From assembly GCF_016756615.1 (NCBI RefSeq), contig NZ_AP023262.1, positions 1,548,501 to 1,612,500 of the forward strand: DNA of 64,000 nt, read 5' to 3'. Shown one piece after another: positions 25,531 to 33,964 of this stretch; the first letter of the stretch is position 1; each line of letters begins with the position of its first letter. The notes beneath the pieces were generated by a model that saw only the letters and a list, made by a program, of their open reading frames with translations, ran no database searches and was not told where the DNA came from. Position numbers and translations under genes: made by a program. Origin of the DNA: Mesorhizobium sp. L-8-3. GTDB lineage: Bacteria; Pseudomonadota; Alphaproteobacteria; Rhizobiales; Rhizobiaceae.

Positions 25531-26601
25531 ATGGATGCGGCGCGCGACCGTTTGTCCGGCGCGGCAGCCGGTTTTCCCGCTGCCGCCGCGATGCTGGCCA
25601 TGCGGCCGGATCCTTCCGAACCGGACATGTCGGCGGCGCTGCTGAAGCGCCACTACGGATTGACGGGGTCGGTCGCAACATTGTCCTTCGAGGTGGAGCG
25701 CACGGCTAAAGTCAACCTGCCGGAAGGCCGCGGGCTGATCCTCAAGACTTCGACAAGGCCGGAAGCGCTTGACAGCTTCCGTTTCCAAACCGGCGTCATG
25801 GCTGGACTGCAAGGGGCTGCGGGCTTCGCCGCACCCCAGGTGATCCGCACCAGCAGCGGCGCCCTGATGTTCGAGGAGGAGGGTGTGTGCGGCTACGTGC
25901 AGTCACGGATCGAGGGCGATCCGTTGCACAAGGCAACGACCACCCCGGATATGCTTCTCCAAACAGGGCGCGCTCTGGCTCACCTCGACCTGGCGCTTGC
26001 GCAAGTCGATGTGCACGCGGTCGATCGCCCCGTTCTTTGGCACATCGGGTGCTGGTCGCGGTTGACGGAATTCGAGCAATATCTACCCTCGGGCAGCGTT
26101 GCAGACAACGTCCGCGCCGCAATGGCGGAGTATGTGGCGCGTATCGAACCGCAGATCGCTGATCTGGCGTGGCAAGTCACTCACAACGATCCCAGCCCAC
26201 ACAATATGATGGTGACTGGTCAGGGGATCGCCTTCATCGATTTTGGCGATGGCTGCTGGAGCCCCAGGATTCAAGACCTGGCGATCGCGGCAGGTCACAT
26301 GGTAACGGACCCGGCCTTGCCGCTCGGAGGGGCGGAACGCCTGATTGCTGGCTATGCCTCCGTTATCCCGCTTTCGGCACTGGAGGCGAGGCTGCTCGTC
26401 GGACTGATGAAGGCGCGGCAAAGCGCGCTGATACTGGTCAATTATTGGCGCTCGCATCTCTTTCCCGCCGACGCCCAGTATATCAAGAAGAACGTCGCAC
26501 GCGCCGAGCGCGGTCTTTCCATCCTAGCGCCTCTCGATATGGCCGCCGGCGAAGCGGCGGTCCTGGCGGCGACGTCGTCGCCGCAACCAATAGAAACGTG
26601 A
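25531..26601 (+). CDS. APH-fold kinase (copy B)
   Basis: A 356-residue aminoglycoside-phosphotransferase-fold kinase, diverged from copy A (19628-20695). The catalytic loop is VTHNDPSPHNMMV and the metal-binding Asp lies in IAFIDFGDGCW. Its C-terminal segment QSALILVNYWRSHLFPADAQYIKKN aligns with RALLTCWRAELFPENSRYI of copy A, which supports common ancestry. It lies between the HAD gene (4-bp gap) and the class-III gene. It probably phosphorylates an amino alcohol or hydroxyamino acid before elimination. The ATG has no strong ribosome site and may be coupled to the HAD stop. Confidence 0.83.
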   Translation: MDAARDRLSGAAAGFPAAAAMLAMRPDPSEPDMSAALLKRHYGLTGSVATLSFEVERTAKVNLPEGRGLILKTSTRPEALDSFRFQTGVMAGLQGAAGFAAPQVIRTSSGALMFEEEGVCGYVQSRIEGDPLHKATTTPDMLLQTGRALAHLDLALAQVDVHAVDRPVLWHIGCWSRLTEFEQYLPSGSVADNVRAAMAEYVARIEPQIADLAWQVTHNDPSPHNMMVTGQGIAFIDFGDGCWSPRIQDLAIAAGHMVTDPALPLGGAERLIAGYASVIPLSALEARLLVGLMKARQSALILVNYWRSHLFPADAQYIKKNVARAERGLSILAPLDMAAGEAAVLAATSSPQPIET

Positions 26602-26637
26602 ATCGACCGGAACACTCTTTCAGATAGGCAGAAGCAC

Positions 26638-27966
26638 ATGTCCACGGATCTCATGCCTAATCGCTACAGACCCGGCGAATCTGACCTTCCCGAGCGCGAG
26701 GCCGAGTTGATTGCCCGCCGGGACAGTGTTCTCGGGGCCTCCTACCGGCTTCAGTACTGCCGGCCTGTGCACTTCGTTCGCGCGGAGGGTATGTGGCTCT
26801 ACGACCCGGACGGGCGGGCCTATCTCGACTTCTACAACAATGTGCCGTCGCTCGGCCATTGCCACCCGGAAGTGAATGCCGCGATGGCTGAGCAGGCGAC
26901 TCGAATCAGCGCCAACACGCGCTATCTCGAGGCAAGGCTGATCGACTATGCGGAACGCTTGGTCGAGACGTTCCCAAACGAGCTCGACCGGGTGGTCTTC
27001 ACCTGCACGGGTAGCGAGTCCAACGATCTGGCCTTGCGGATTGCGCGATTTGCCAGCGGCAACGAAGGCGTGATCGTTTCTTCCTATGCGTATCACGGCA
27101 CGAGCGCGTCGGTCGCAGCGGTTTCGCCGAACCTCGGCGATGCCGTCAAGCTCAGCCCATTCGTGCGCATGGTATCGCTGCCGGGGCCAGCGGGCGTGCC
27201 CGACACCCAGGCCGGTGACTATTTCGAAGCGCAGGTGCGTTCGGCCATTCTGGATCTGAACCGTCGTGGCATCGGCGTTGCGGCCCTGCTCTTTGACAGC
27301 ATCTTTTCCAGCGATGGCGTGTGGGTCGATCCGCCAGGTTTCATTGCCCGGGGCGTTGAGGCGGTGCGGGAGGCGGGTGGCCTCGTCATTGCCGACGAGG
27401 TTCAGCCGGGCTTTGGACGAACCGGCGCCCATATGTGGGGTTTCGAGCAGCACGGAATCGTTCCGGATCTGGTTACCCTCGGCAAGCCGATGGGCAACGG
27501 GTTCCCGATCGGTGCCGTCGTTGGCCGCAGGGACCCCATGGAGCGCTTTGGTGCCACGGCGCGCTACTCCAACACGTTCGCCGGCAATACGGTTGGTATC
27601 GCGACCGCCAACGCCGTGCTGACGATCCTGCAGCGAGACCGCATCCCCCAGAATGCGCTTGCCATGGGCCGGCGCATCCGGGCCGGGCTGGAGGAGGTCT
27701 CAAGGCGGCATGATGCAGTCCGTGGAATTCGACACGCCGGTCTGTTCGTTGGGGTCGACATCGGCGCGGAGGGTACGCCAGCGGCAGGCCGACGTGTCAT
27801 GGCTTTGGATGTGGTCAACGCGATGCGTGACGACGGCGTCCTCATCAGCACCACGGGGGCAAACGAGGACACGCTCAAGGTGCGCCCTCCGCTGGTCTGC
27901 CGGGCCGAGCACGTCGATCTCTTCCTTGCCTCCCTCGAGCGCGCCCTCGTCAAGGTGCGAGGCTAG
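26638..27966 (+). CDS. Class-III aminotransferase-fold enzyme, possible ammoniophospholyase (copy B)
   Basis: A 442-residue PLP enzyme, paralogue of 18258-19628. Shared marks are DFYNNVPSLGHCHPEV, TCTGSESNDLALRIARF, DSIFSSDGVWVDPPGF, VIADEVQPGFGRTG and the PLP lysine in TLGKPMGNGFP. It follows the kinase by 36 bp, completing the HAD-kinase-class III operon. Ammoniophospholyase or aminotransferase activity are both possible. A converging cyclodeaminase remnant begins 74 bp after its stop. Confidence 0.85.
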   Translation: MSTDLMPNRYRPGESDLPEREAELIARRDSVLGASYRLQYCRPVHFVRAEGMWLYDPDGRAYLDFYNNVPSLGHCHPEVNAAMAEQATRISANTRYLEARLIDYAERLVETFPNELDRVVFTCTGSESNDLALRIARFASGNEGVIVSSYAYHGTSASVAAVSPNLGDAVKLSPFVRMVSLPGPAGVPDTQAGDYFEAQVRSAILDLNRRGIGVAALLFDSIFSSDGVWVDPPGFIARGVEAVREAGGLVIADEVQPGFGRTGAHMWGFEQHGIVPDLVTLGKPMGNGFPIGAVVGRRDPMERFGATARYSNTFAGNTVGIATANAVLTILQRDRIPQNALAMGRRIRAGLEEVSRRHDAVRGIRHAGLFVGVDIGAEGTPAAGRRVMALDVVNAMRDDGVLISTTGANEDTLKVRPPLVCRAEHVDLFLASLERALVKVRG

Positions 27967-28040
27967 GCCCGACACTCTTGAGGCAGTTGGCGATGGGTTC
28001 GCTTGCTGCCCCGGTAGCTCCAGAGGGGCGCGTGTGCGCG

Positions 28041-28455
28041 CTAGCCAATCGCGCCGCGGCCCGACTTTGCTTTGATCAGCGCGTCGGCCATGTAGAGGTC
28101 CTGCAGCGAAATGCCGGAGCTGTCGAAGACGGTGATCTGCTCTTCCGAGCGGCGTCCCGGCGCACGGCCCTCAATGACGTCGCCGATTGGCGTCACGTGG
28201 AGCGTTCCTGCCTCGATTTCGTGGCGCACGTGCTGAAAGTCGCCGATCTGGACGGACTGTGAAGCCAAGTCGCAGAACAGGATTGCCTTCGAGTACAATT
28301 TGGTCGGCACTTCGTGCTTGCCGGGCGCATCCGAACCCATGCTGACGACGTGTGTGCCGTCACGCACCCAATCGGACTGAAACAGTGGCTCCCGCGAGGG
28401 GGTAGCGGCGACCACGATGTCCGCCTGACGCACGGCGTCTTCGGCCGAGACAGCG
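28041..28455 (-). pseudogene. 3' remnant of a second cyclodeaminase gene
   Basis: The minus strand encodes SAEDAVRQADIVVAATPSRE through SSGISLQDLYMADALIKAKS, nearly the same as the last 130 residues of the intact gene at 12563-13501. DNA similarity is obvious along this stretch. An in-frame stop lies just upstream at about 28458, and the N-terminal two thirds are missing. It marks a duplication boundary. Confidence 0.85.
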
Positions 28456-28457
28456 CA

Positions 28458-28815
28458 CTAGCCCGGCGGAGTACGAGTATCGTGTGAAGAACCTTTATGG
28501 CCGGTTGCGCGACACCTATGAGCGTGTGGTGGAAGAAGTGATCTTCCGCAATATCGTCCAACGTGGCACGGATGTCATCCAGACCCAGCTGCTGCGCTAC
28601 GTTCGCCTCTCAGACGCGCTGGCAGTCCGTTTCCACGAAGGCATGACGCGCGCAAACACTCACAGCCATGACAACCCGCCGCCGACACTGTGGCCGTTCC
28701 CCTTCCTGATAAGTTTGCCCAGCATCTTCGCGAGCTGGAGTCCCTGGTTGCTGATCTTAAGACGGAAAGCGACGCGGCAGAGGCGGATCACCCACAGATG
28801 AAACCCAAGAAATAG
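28458..28815 (+). pseudogene. C-terminal fragment of a large ATPase-like protein, frameshifted
   Basis: The plus strand reads AEYEYRVKNLYGRLRDTYER, then VVEEVIFRNIVQRGTDVIQT and FHEGMTRANTHSHDN. A single-base shift near 28675 moves it to the frame AADTVAVPLPDKFAQHLREL, ending QMKPKK and TAG at 28813-28815. The style is the C-terminus of a large AAA-type ATPase of the kind found in accessory and defence islands. That family call is from memory of the pattern and is tentative. The N-terminus is lost. Confidence 0.5.
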
Positions 28816-29054
28816 CGCCTTAATCCTGAGAGAAGCAGGTAAGCGACTCTAATGACCGATACCGTCGTATCGCTGCAATATCTTTAACACCGGCTTAACA
28901 ACTCTTCTGCGTGACCGCGCAACACATGAGTTGCTTAATCCGATCGAGCGGGCGACATGTGGATTCGAGGCTTCGCCTCAGCTATGCATACTCGATGGAC
29001 GACAGATCCTGTTTATGAATTCCAGTATCAACCATCTTCCGTCGCCAAAGCAAC

Positions 29055-29093
29055 GGTTGATGGACACGGTTGATGGCCACGGTTGATGGCCGC
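29055..29093. repeat. Tandem repeat, three 13-bp units
   Basis: GGTTGATGGACAC, GGTTGATGGCCAC and GGTTGATGGCCGC follow each other without gaps. The units differ by one base each. No function is evident. Confidence 0.8.
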
Positions 29094-29197
29094 GATGCTC
29101 GAAACCGAACCCTACATGGCGTTTGTGAGGGTAAGACGCCTGTTGACGCCGAAATCGGTAGAGGGCGTCAGTCCTCTGTTCACTTGCTATGCGTTGG

Positions 29198-29219
29198 ATT
29201 GTGCATATATTGTGCGTAT
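29198..29219. promoter_or_regulatory. Tandem 11-bp direct repeat before the antitoxin gene
   Basis: ATTGTGCATAT and ATTGTGCGTAT are adjacent with an 11-bp period, about one helical turn. They lie 20 bp before the Xre antitoxin start, where autoregulatory sites of such operons are usually found. The role is inferred. Confidence 0.5.
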
Positions 29220-29238
29220 GAGAGGTCGGAGATTTGTC

Positions 29239-29625
29239 ATGACCCGCGCACAGCTCGCACAATCGAAAGTGGTTTCAGGCTTCGTCGACAGCCTGCAGGA
29301 GCCGCGCACGCCCTACATCTCGCCGAAGCGCCTGTCGCAGGCGCTTGGCGTGAAGGTGGCCAACCTGGCCCAGCTGACCGGTGTCCACCGCAACACACTG
29401 CGCAATCCGTCATCGGAGCGCCTGCAGGGCCGGATGCGCGAGATGGTCAAGGTGATTTCGGCCGCGACGGAGCTCACCGGCGACGTCGACAAGGCGATCT
29501 ACTGGTATCGCAACGAACCGATCGCCGACTATGGCCATCGCACGGCGGCCGAGCTCGTCGCCGACGGCCAGGTCGAGGCGGTTCTGGCCTTCATCCGGGA
29601 TCTCGAGAACGGGGCGCGCGGGTGA
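29239..29625 (+). CDS. Xre/MbcA/ParS-type antitoxin
   Basis: A 128-residue antitoxin of the Xre-RES systems (DUF2384/MbcA-like). A helix-turn-helix-like segment is in RLSQALGVKVANLAQLTGVH. The C-terminal domain has DVDKAIYWYRNEPIADYGHR and TAAELVADGQVEAVLAF, the usual toxin-binding region. The start at MTRAQLAQ follows GGAG with good spacing; the frame is open further upstream. Its stop overlaps the toxin's GTG start. It should neutralise the RES toxin and repress its own operon. Confidence 0.9.
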   Translation: MTRAQLAQSKVVSGFVDSLQEPRTPYISPKRLSQALGVKVANLAQLTGVHRNTLRNPSSERLQGRMREMVKVISAATELTGDVDKAIYWYRNEPIADYGHRTAAELVADGQVEAVLAFIRDLENGARG

Positions 29626-30146
29626 AGGTCGCCCAAATCGGTCCCGACGAGATCTTCCATCGCTACCTGACACCCAAATGGGCTTTCCTGCCTACCAGTG
29701 GCGCAGGAGCGGCGACAGACGGCGGGCGCTTCAATCGGCCCAGCGTCGAAGCACTCTATCTGTCCCGTTCGACCCAGACGGCTCTCGATGAATACAGGCA
29801 GGGCGCCAGCATCACCCCGCCAGCCACCCTTGCCGCCTACAAGATCACCCTCGCCGAAGTAGCCGACCTTTCGCAGGGATTCGACCCGGACATCTGGGAC
29901 GGCGCCTGGCAAGAATGGGATTGTGCCTGGCGCCAGATCGCCCGCATCGAGAGGAAAATCCCGCCCTCGTGGAAGCTCGCGGATCTGGTCATCACTGCAG
30001 GGCTGCGCGGCATCCTGTTTCCGTCGCTGCGTCATGCCGGCGGCACCAATCTGGTGATCTTTCCGGCCAATCTTGTCGACGGCGATCATGTCGCGGTTCA
30101 TGATCCCGATCACCGGCTGCCGCACGACCAGTCGTCCTGGCCCTGA
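29622..30146 (+). CDS. RES-domain toxin
   Basis: A 174-residue RES-family toxin. Characterised relatives (MbcT, ParT, Xre-RES systems) deplete or modify NAD+. The conserved segment TDGGRFNRPSVEALYLSRS supplies the R-G-R-N pattern, and TQTALDEY supplies the later acidic residue. It starts with GTG inside the antitoxin stop (GTGA), so translation is coupled. The pair is intact amid otherwise broken genes. A stabilising role for the surrounding mobile DNA is possible but not shown. Confidence 0.9.
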   Translation: MKVAQIGPDEIFHRYLTPKWAFLPTSGAGAATDGGRFNRPSVEALYLSRSTQTALDEYRQGASITPPATLAAYKITLAEVADLSQGFDPDIWDGAWQEWDCAWRQIARIERKIPPSWKLADLVITAGLRGILFPSLRHAGGTNLVIFPANLVDGDHVAVHDPDHRLPHDQSSWP

Positions 30147-30183
30147 GTTGCTAGCTGCCGTAAGCAACCGTTTTTCGATCGGT

Positions 30184-30758
30184 TCAAAGCGCCTCATCCT
30201 CAACGACGCCTGTCGTTGGCTCGCCCTCTTCGCCGTCGCCCCCCCCCCCCCCCCCGGCCAAGGCCGGCCGGTATATCCCCGGCGAGCAGCTTCTCCTTCG
30301 ACAGCAGGCCGGCGTCTTCGAGCGCCTCGAAATCCGGCAGCTGGCGCAGCGTGTCGAGCCCGAACTGCGAGAGGAAGGTCTTCGTCGTCACATAGGTGTA
30401 GGGCGCGCCCGGCTGTGGGCTGCGCGGCCCCGAGGCGATCAATTCCTGCGCGCGCAGCACGCCGATCAGGTCGCGCGACACCTCCTTGCCGAAGAAGGAC
30501 GACAGCTCGCCACGCGTAATCGGCTGGAAATAAGCAATGCACATCAAGACAAGAGCCTCCGACTGCGACAGCTCTTTTGATCCCTCGGCGTGCCCTGCGG
30601 CCGTGCCGAAAGCACCGCGGATGACGTCGGAAAAGGCTTTTTTGGTCCGGTGCTGCCAGCCGCCGGCGACCGCGACCAGCTCGTAGGGGCGACCGGCGAG
30701 TTCGGTGCGGATGTCGTCGATGACCAGCTCGAGATTGCAGTTCTTCCCCACCACTCGC
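30184..30758 (-). pseudogene. scpB: scpB fragment, frameshifted in a C17/G17 run
   Basis: The minus strand encodes the C-terminal two thirds of ScpB, the kleisin-associated subunit of the SMC-Scp chromosome condensation complex (DIRTELAGRPYELVAVAGGW, then ELSQSEALVLMCIAYFQPIT and GAPYTYVTTKTFLSQFG). The N-terminus is removed by the IS6 element at 30759. At the 17-G run (30239-30255 on the plus strand) the frame leaves the expected tail. One G fewer would restore GDGEEGEPTTGVVEDEAL and a stop at 30184. An essential-type gene would be expected elsewhere in the genome. Confidence 0.85.
30239..30255. repeat. 17-base C homopolymer
   Basis: Seventeen consecutive C residues within the scpB remnant. 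It is slippage-prone and is the point where the reading frame is lost. It could be a real mutation, a variable tract or an assembly error. Confidence 0.85.
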
Positions 30759-31578
30759 GGTTCTGTCGCAAACTTTTCAGCAATGCAGAGATGGCATGAG
30801 GGCGGTCCAATCGGGATCAGCAGATGTTCAAAGGCCGCCACTTCGATCAGTCCGTCATTCTGTTGTGCATCCGCTGGTACCTGGCCTACAACCTGAGCCT
30901 ACGCGACTTGGAGGAAATGATGGGCGAGCGTGGCGTCGTGGTTGACCATTCCACCGTCAATCGCTGGGTCAGGCGCTTTTCGCCGATGTTGCTGGAGCGC
31001 TTCAACCTGCGCAAGCGTGCTCTGTCGGGCAGGTGGCATATGGATGAAACCTACATCAAAGTTCGCGGCCAGTGGATGTACCTCTACCGGGCCATCGATA
31101 GTGTCGGCGACACGGTGGAGTTCATGCTTAGCGAACAACGTGATCTCCTTGCGGCCAAGCGCTTTATGCGCAAGGCGTTGCACCGACATGGCCGCCCCGA
31201 CCGAATTGTCATCGACGGCAGCCAGACCAATCAGGAGGCGATCGCGGCTTGTGACGGCGAAAGCCGCTTGCGGGATCGATCAGCCAGAAACTTGAAGCCA
31301 ATCCGGATACCCCGCAGTCAATATCTCAACAACCGGATCGAACAGGACCATCGGCGCATCAAGCGCCGGGTCAAGACCCATGATGGGGTTCAAGGCGTTC
31401 TCATCGGCTGCAGCCACTTTGGCTGGTATCGAGATGGTTCACATGATGCGCAAGCGGCAGGGACGTTTCGCCTTCAACCCGAGAGCAATGCTGAAGGAGC
31501 AATTCGAGACAATCGCCGCCTGAAATCCGCCCCACGATAGGCCGCTCTCTGACCGGTTCCAGCATTTGCGACAGAACC
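30759..31578 (+). mobile_element. IS6-family insertion sequence
   Basis: 820 bp bounded by perfect 14-bp inverted repeats, GGTTCTGTCGCAAA at 30759-30772 and TTTGCGACAGAACC at 31565-31578. The flanking 8 bases differ (CCACTCGC and TCTGGTAG), so no target duplication is visible and a rearrangement is likely. The transposase gene inside is frameshifted. A second, partial IS6-type element abuts the right end. Confidence 0.88.
30824..31523 (+). pseudogene. IS6-family transposase, frameshifted
   Basis: The frame from MFKGRHFDQSVILLCIRWYL is intact through the DDE domain (HMDETYIKVRGQWMYLYRAI, then RIVIDGSQTNQEAI and the late YLNNRIEQDHRRIKRR). It loses the family frame near 31383. The correct C-terminus (MGFKAFSSAAATLAGIEMVH, MLKEQFETIAA) continues in another frame to a TGA at 31521-31523. 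Catalytic acidic residues precede the shift, but the truncated-and-extended product is probably inactive. Confidence 0.88.
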
Positions 31579-31825
31579 TCTGGTAGAGCCAATACATGAA
31601 CAACCGGATCGAGCAGGATCATCGGCGTATCAAGCGCCGGATCCGCCCGATGCTCGGCTTAGCGACGATATTGTCCGGCATCGAAATGGTTCACATGATG
31701 CGCAAACGTCAGGCGAGGTATGCCTATGATCCGGCCCCATCGCTTGCCAAGCAGTTCAGCATTCTCGCTGCCTGAGGACACAAAGGGGCTTTCCTGCGTT
31801 TCCGATTCGAGTTTGCGACGGAACC
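31579..31825 (+). mobile_element. 3' remnant of a second IS6-family element
   Basis: Encodes only the transposase C-terminus, NNRIEQDHRRIKRRIRPMLG through SLAKQFSILAA, with TGA at 31773-31775. It ends with TTTGCGACGGAACC (31812-31825), which resembles the IR of the neighbouring element. It directly abuts the first IS6 copy on the left and cuts the dctM gene on the right. Confidence 0.85.
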
Positions 31826-31826
31826 A

Positions 31827-33125
31827 GCCGGCAGCCTCCTGGTCGGGACGATCCTTTTCCTCATGGCCATGCGCATGCCGGTGGCCTTCGCCTTCCTCGC
31901 CGCCAATCTGGTCGGCGCGCTGGTCTTCATCGGTGGGGAGGTCTCGGTCTTGCAGCTCGTCGCCAACGCCACGACGTCGGTGACCACCTTCACGCTCGTG
32001 CCGGTTCCTCTCTTCCTGCTGATGGGAGAACTCTTCTTCCACCCCGGTGTGGCGCTTCGCGTGTTCGATGCGATCGACCGGTTGCTGGGGCGCGTCCCCG
32101 GACGGCTTTCCTATCTCACCGTGGGCGGAGGGACGCTTTTTGCAGCGTTATCGGGCTCGAGCATCGCCAATATCGCGATGCTGGGATCGACATTGCTGCC
32201 ACAGATGCAGGTCCGCCACTACAAGCCGATTCTTTCCATGGGGCCGATCATCGCGACGGGCGGCTTGGCGATCATGTTCCCGCCGTCCGCGCTCGGCGTC
32301 CTGCTCGGCAGCATCGCGCAGGTCGATATCGGCAAGCTTTTGATCGCCGGGATCGTTCCCGGGCTCCTCCTGGCATCGGCCTATGTCGGCATCATCGCCT
32401 ACGCAGTCTGGCGCGATCCCGAAGCGGCGCCGCACTATGACGTCGAACCGGCGCCGCTTGGCGCAAAGTTGCGCCTTCTCGCGACAAACGTCCTGCCCAT
32501 GGCGGGCGTCATCTTCATGGTCGTCGGGCTGATAATTCTAGGCATCGCCACGCCTTCCGAGGCAGCGGCCTTTGGTGTTCTCGGCGTGCTCATGCTGGCG
32601 GCCGCCTTCCGCTCCCTCACATGGGAAAGCATAAGCAAATCGGTGCTTGGAACGGTCAGGGTGACCGGCATGGTCTTCCTGATCATCGTCGGCGCGTCGA
32701 CCTTCAGCCAGATCCTCGCCCTGTCGGGAGCATCCGGCGGCCTGATCGGATGGGCGACGTCGCTGTCGCTTCATCCACTCTGGGTGCTCGCCGGCATGCT
32801 GCTGATCGCGCTCGTGCTCGGGATGCTGATGGAATCGGTGTCGATCATCATGCTTGTCGGGCCGATATTCTTTCCGTTGGCGGCCGGTCTAGGCTTCGAC
32901 ACCATCTGGCTGGCGATCCTCATCCTGCTGATGCTGGAAATCAGCCTCGCGACCCCGCCCTTCGGGATAGGGCTTTTCGTTCTGGCTGGCGTTGCGCCGC
33001 GCGGCGTGACGCTCGCAGACGTGGTCCACGCCTCGGTGCCCTATATCGCGGCAGCGCTCCTGGTCGCCTGCCTGCTGATCGCGGTGCCCGAACTCGTGAC
33101 GGCCCTGCCCGACCTCATGCGGTAG
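31827..33125 (+). pseudogene. dctM: TRAP transporter large permease, 5' end removed by IS6
   Basis: DctM-type subunit of a tripartite ATP-independent periplasmic transporter, with many membrane segments. The readable frame starts directly at the IS6 end (AGSLLVGTILFLMAMRMP), so roughly the first 10-15 codons and the native start are missing. The body is otherwise intact to the end at LPDLMR, with ALSGSSIANIAMLGSTLLP, GIATPSEAAAFGVLGV and EISLATPPFGIGLFVLAG. ATG 31863 could still start a 420-residue product. No DctP or DctQ gene is nearby, so it is probably orphaned. Its substrate is unknown. Confidence 0.85.
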
Positions 33126-33235
33126 CTTTCGGTTGGCGCGCCTTCGGCATCGCGAACTGCGAACTGCGCGCGGTGTTCAAGGAGACCGGTGATTTCTGTG
33201 GGGTCGAATAAGGGTTGCTAAACTAGGGCCTGTGA

Positions 33236-33964
33236 TCAGTTGAGGAGAATGACGGCTGCGGCGAGGAGTATGGCGTCGAGGAAGTTGGTTGCGCGCTTGT
33301 CGTAGCGGGTTGCGATGGCACGATACTGTTTGAGCTTTGCGAAGAAGTTCTCGATGAGATGCCTGGCCTTGTAGAGCTCTGTGTCGTAGCGGCGTGGTTG
33401 TTTTCGATTTGACCGCGGCGGAATGACGATCTCGACACCGGCGCCTTGAAGCAGATCGAGCACACGCTCTTTGGCATCGAATGCCTTGTCGGCGATGAAG
33501 GCGGTGATCTTGTCGAACAGGTCAGGCAAAAGCGCATCGGCTCCGCACAGATCATGCTTCTGGCCAGGCGTCAGATGAAAGCCGGTCGGGTTGCCCAAGG
33601 CGTCACAACGGGCGTGGATTTTGGTGCTCAGCCCACCCTTGCTGCGCCCTATGGCTTCGCGTTCCCGGTCCCCCCTTTTGCGCCGGCGCTGTGTTGATGG
33701 GCGCGGACGATGATCAAATCGATCATGGCGTATTCATTGTCGGCGTCTTCGGCGAGAAGTTCGAAAACCTTCTGCCAGACCCCGCTTTTGCTCCAGCGTG
33801 TATGGCGCGTATGAATGGCCAGGAAGTGACCGAACCGCTCCGGCAAGTCCCGCCACGGGATCCTCGCCCGATAGCGATACAAGACCGCCTCCACGAACAG
33901 CCGGTTATCCTTGGCGGTGCCGCCGACATGACCTTCACGGCCAAGCAAGAAATCTGGCTCTTCC
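33236..33964 (-). pseudogene. IS5-family (IS427 group) transposase, 5' end missing
   Basis: The minus strand has the first frame GRTAKDNRLF-like (GGTAKDNRLFVEAVLYRYRA, IPWRDLPERFG) and a second frame with GRSKGGLSTKIHARCDALGN, then HDLCGADALLPD and RYDKRATNFLDAILLAA. The two frames overlap at an A4G6 run (plus-strand 33670-33679), the typical frameshift site of IS427-type elements. The N-terminus is cut near 33965, where an ISL3 remnant begins. The end near 33218-33235 (GGGCCTGTGATCAG) is probably its terminal repeat. Confidence 0.83.

Larger units (their letters stand above)
28816..29238. other. Intergenic before the toxin-antitoxin operon
   Basis: About 420 bp without a gene. It holds a 3 x 13-bp tandem repeat (29055-29093) and the toxin-antitoxin promoter with its 11-bp repeats (29198-29219). 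Confidence 0.5.
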
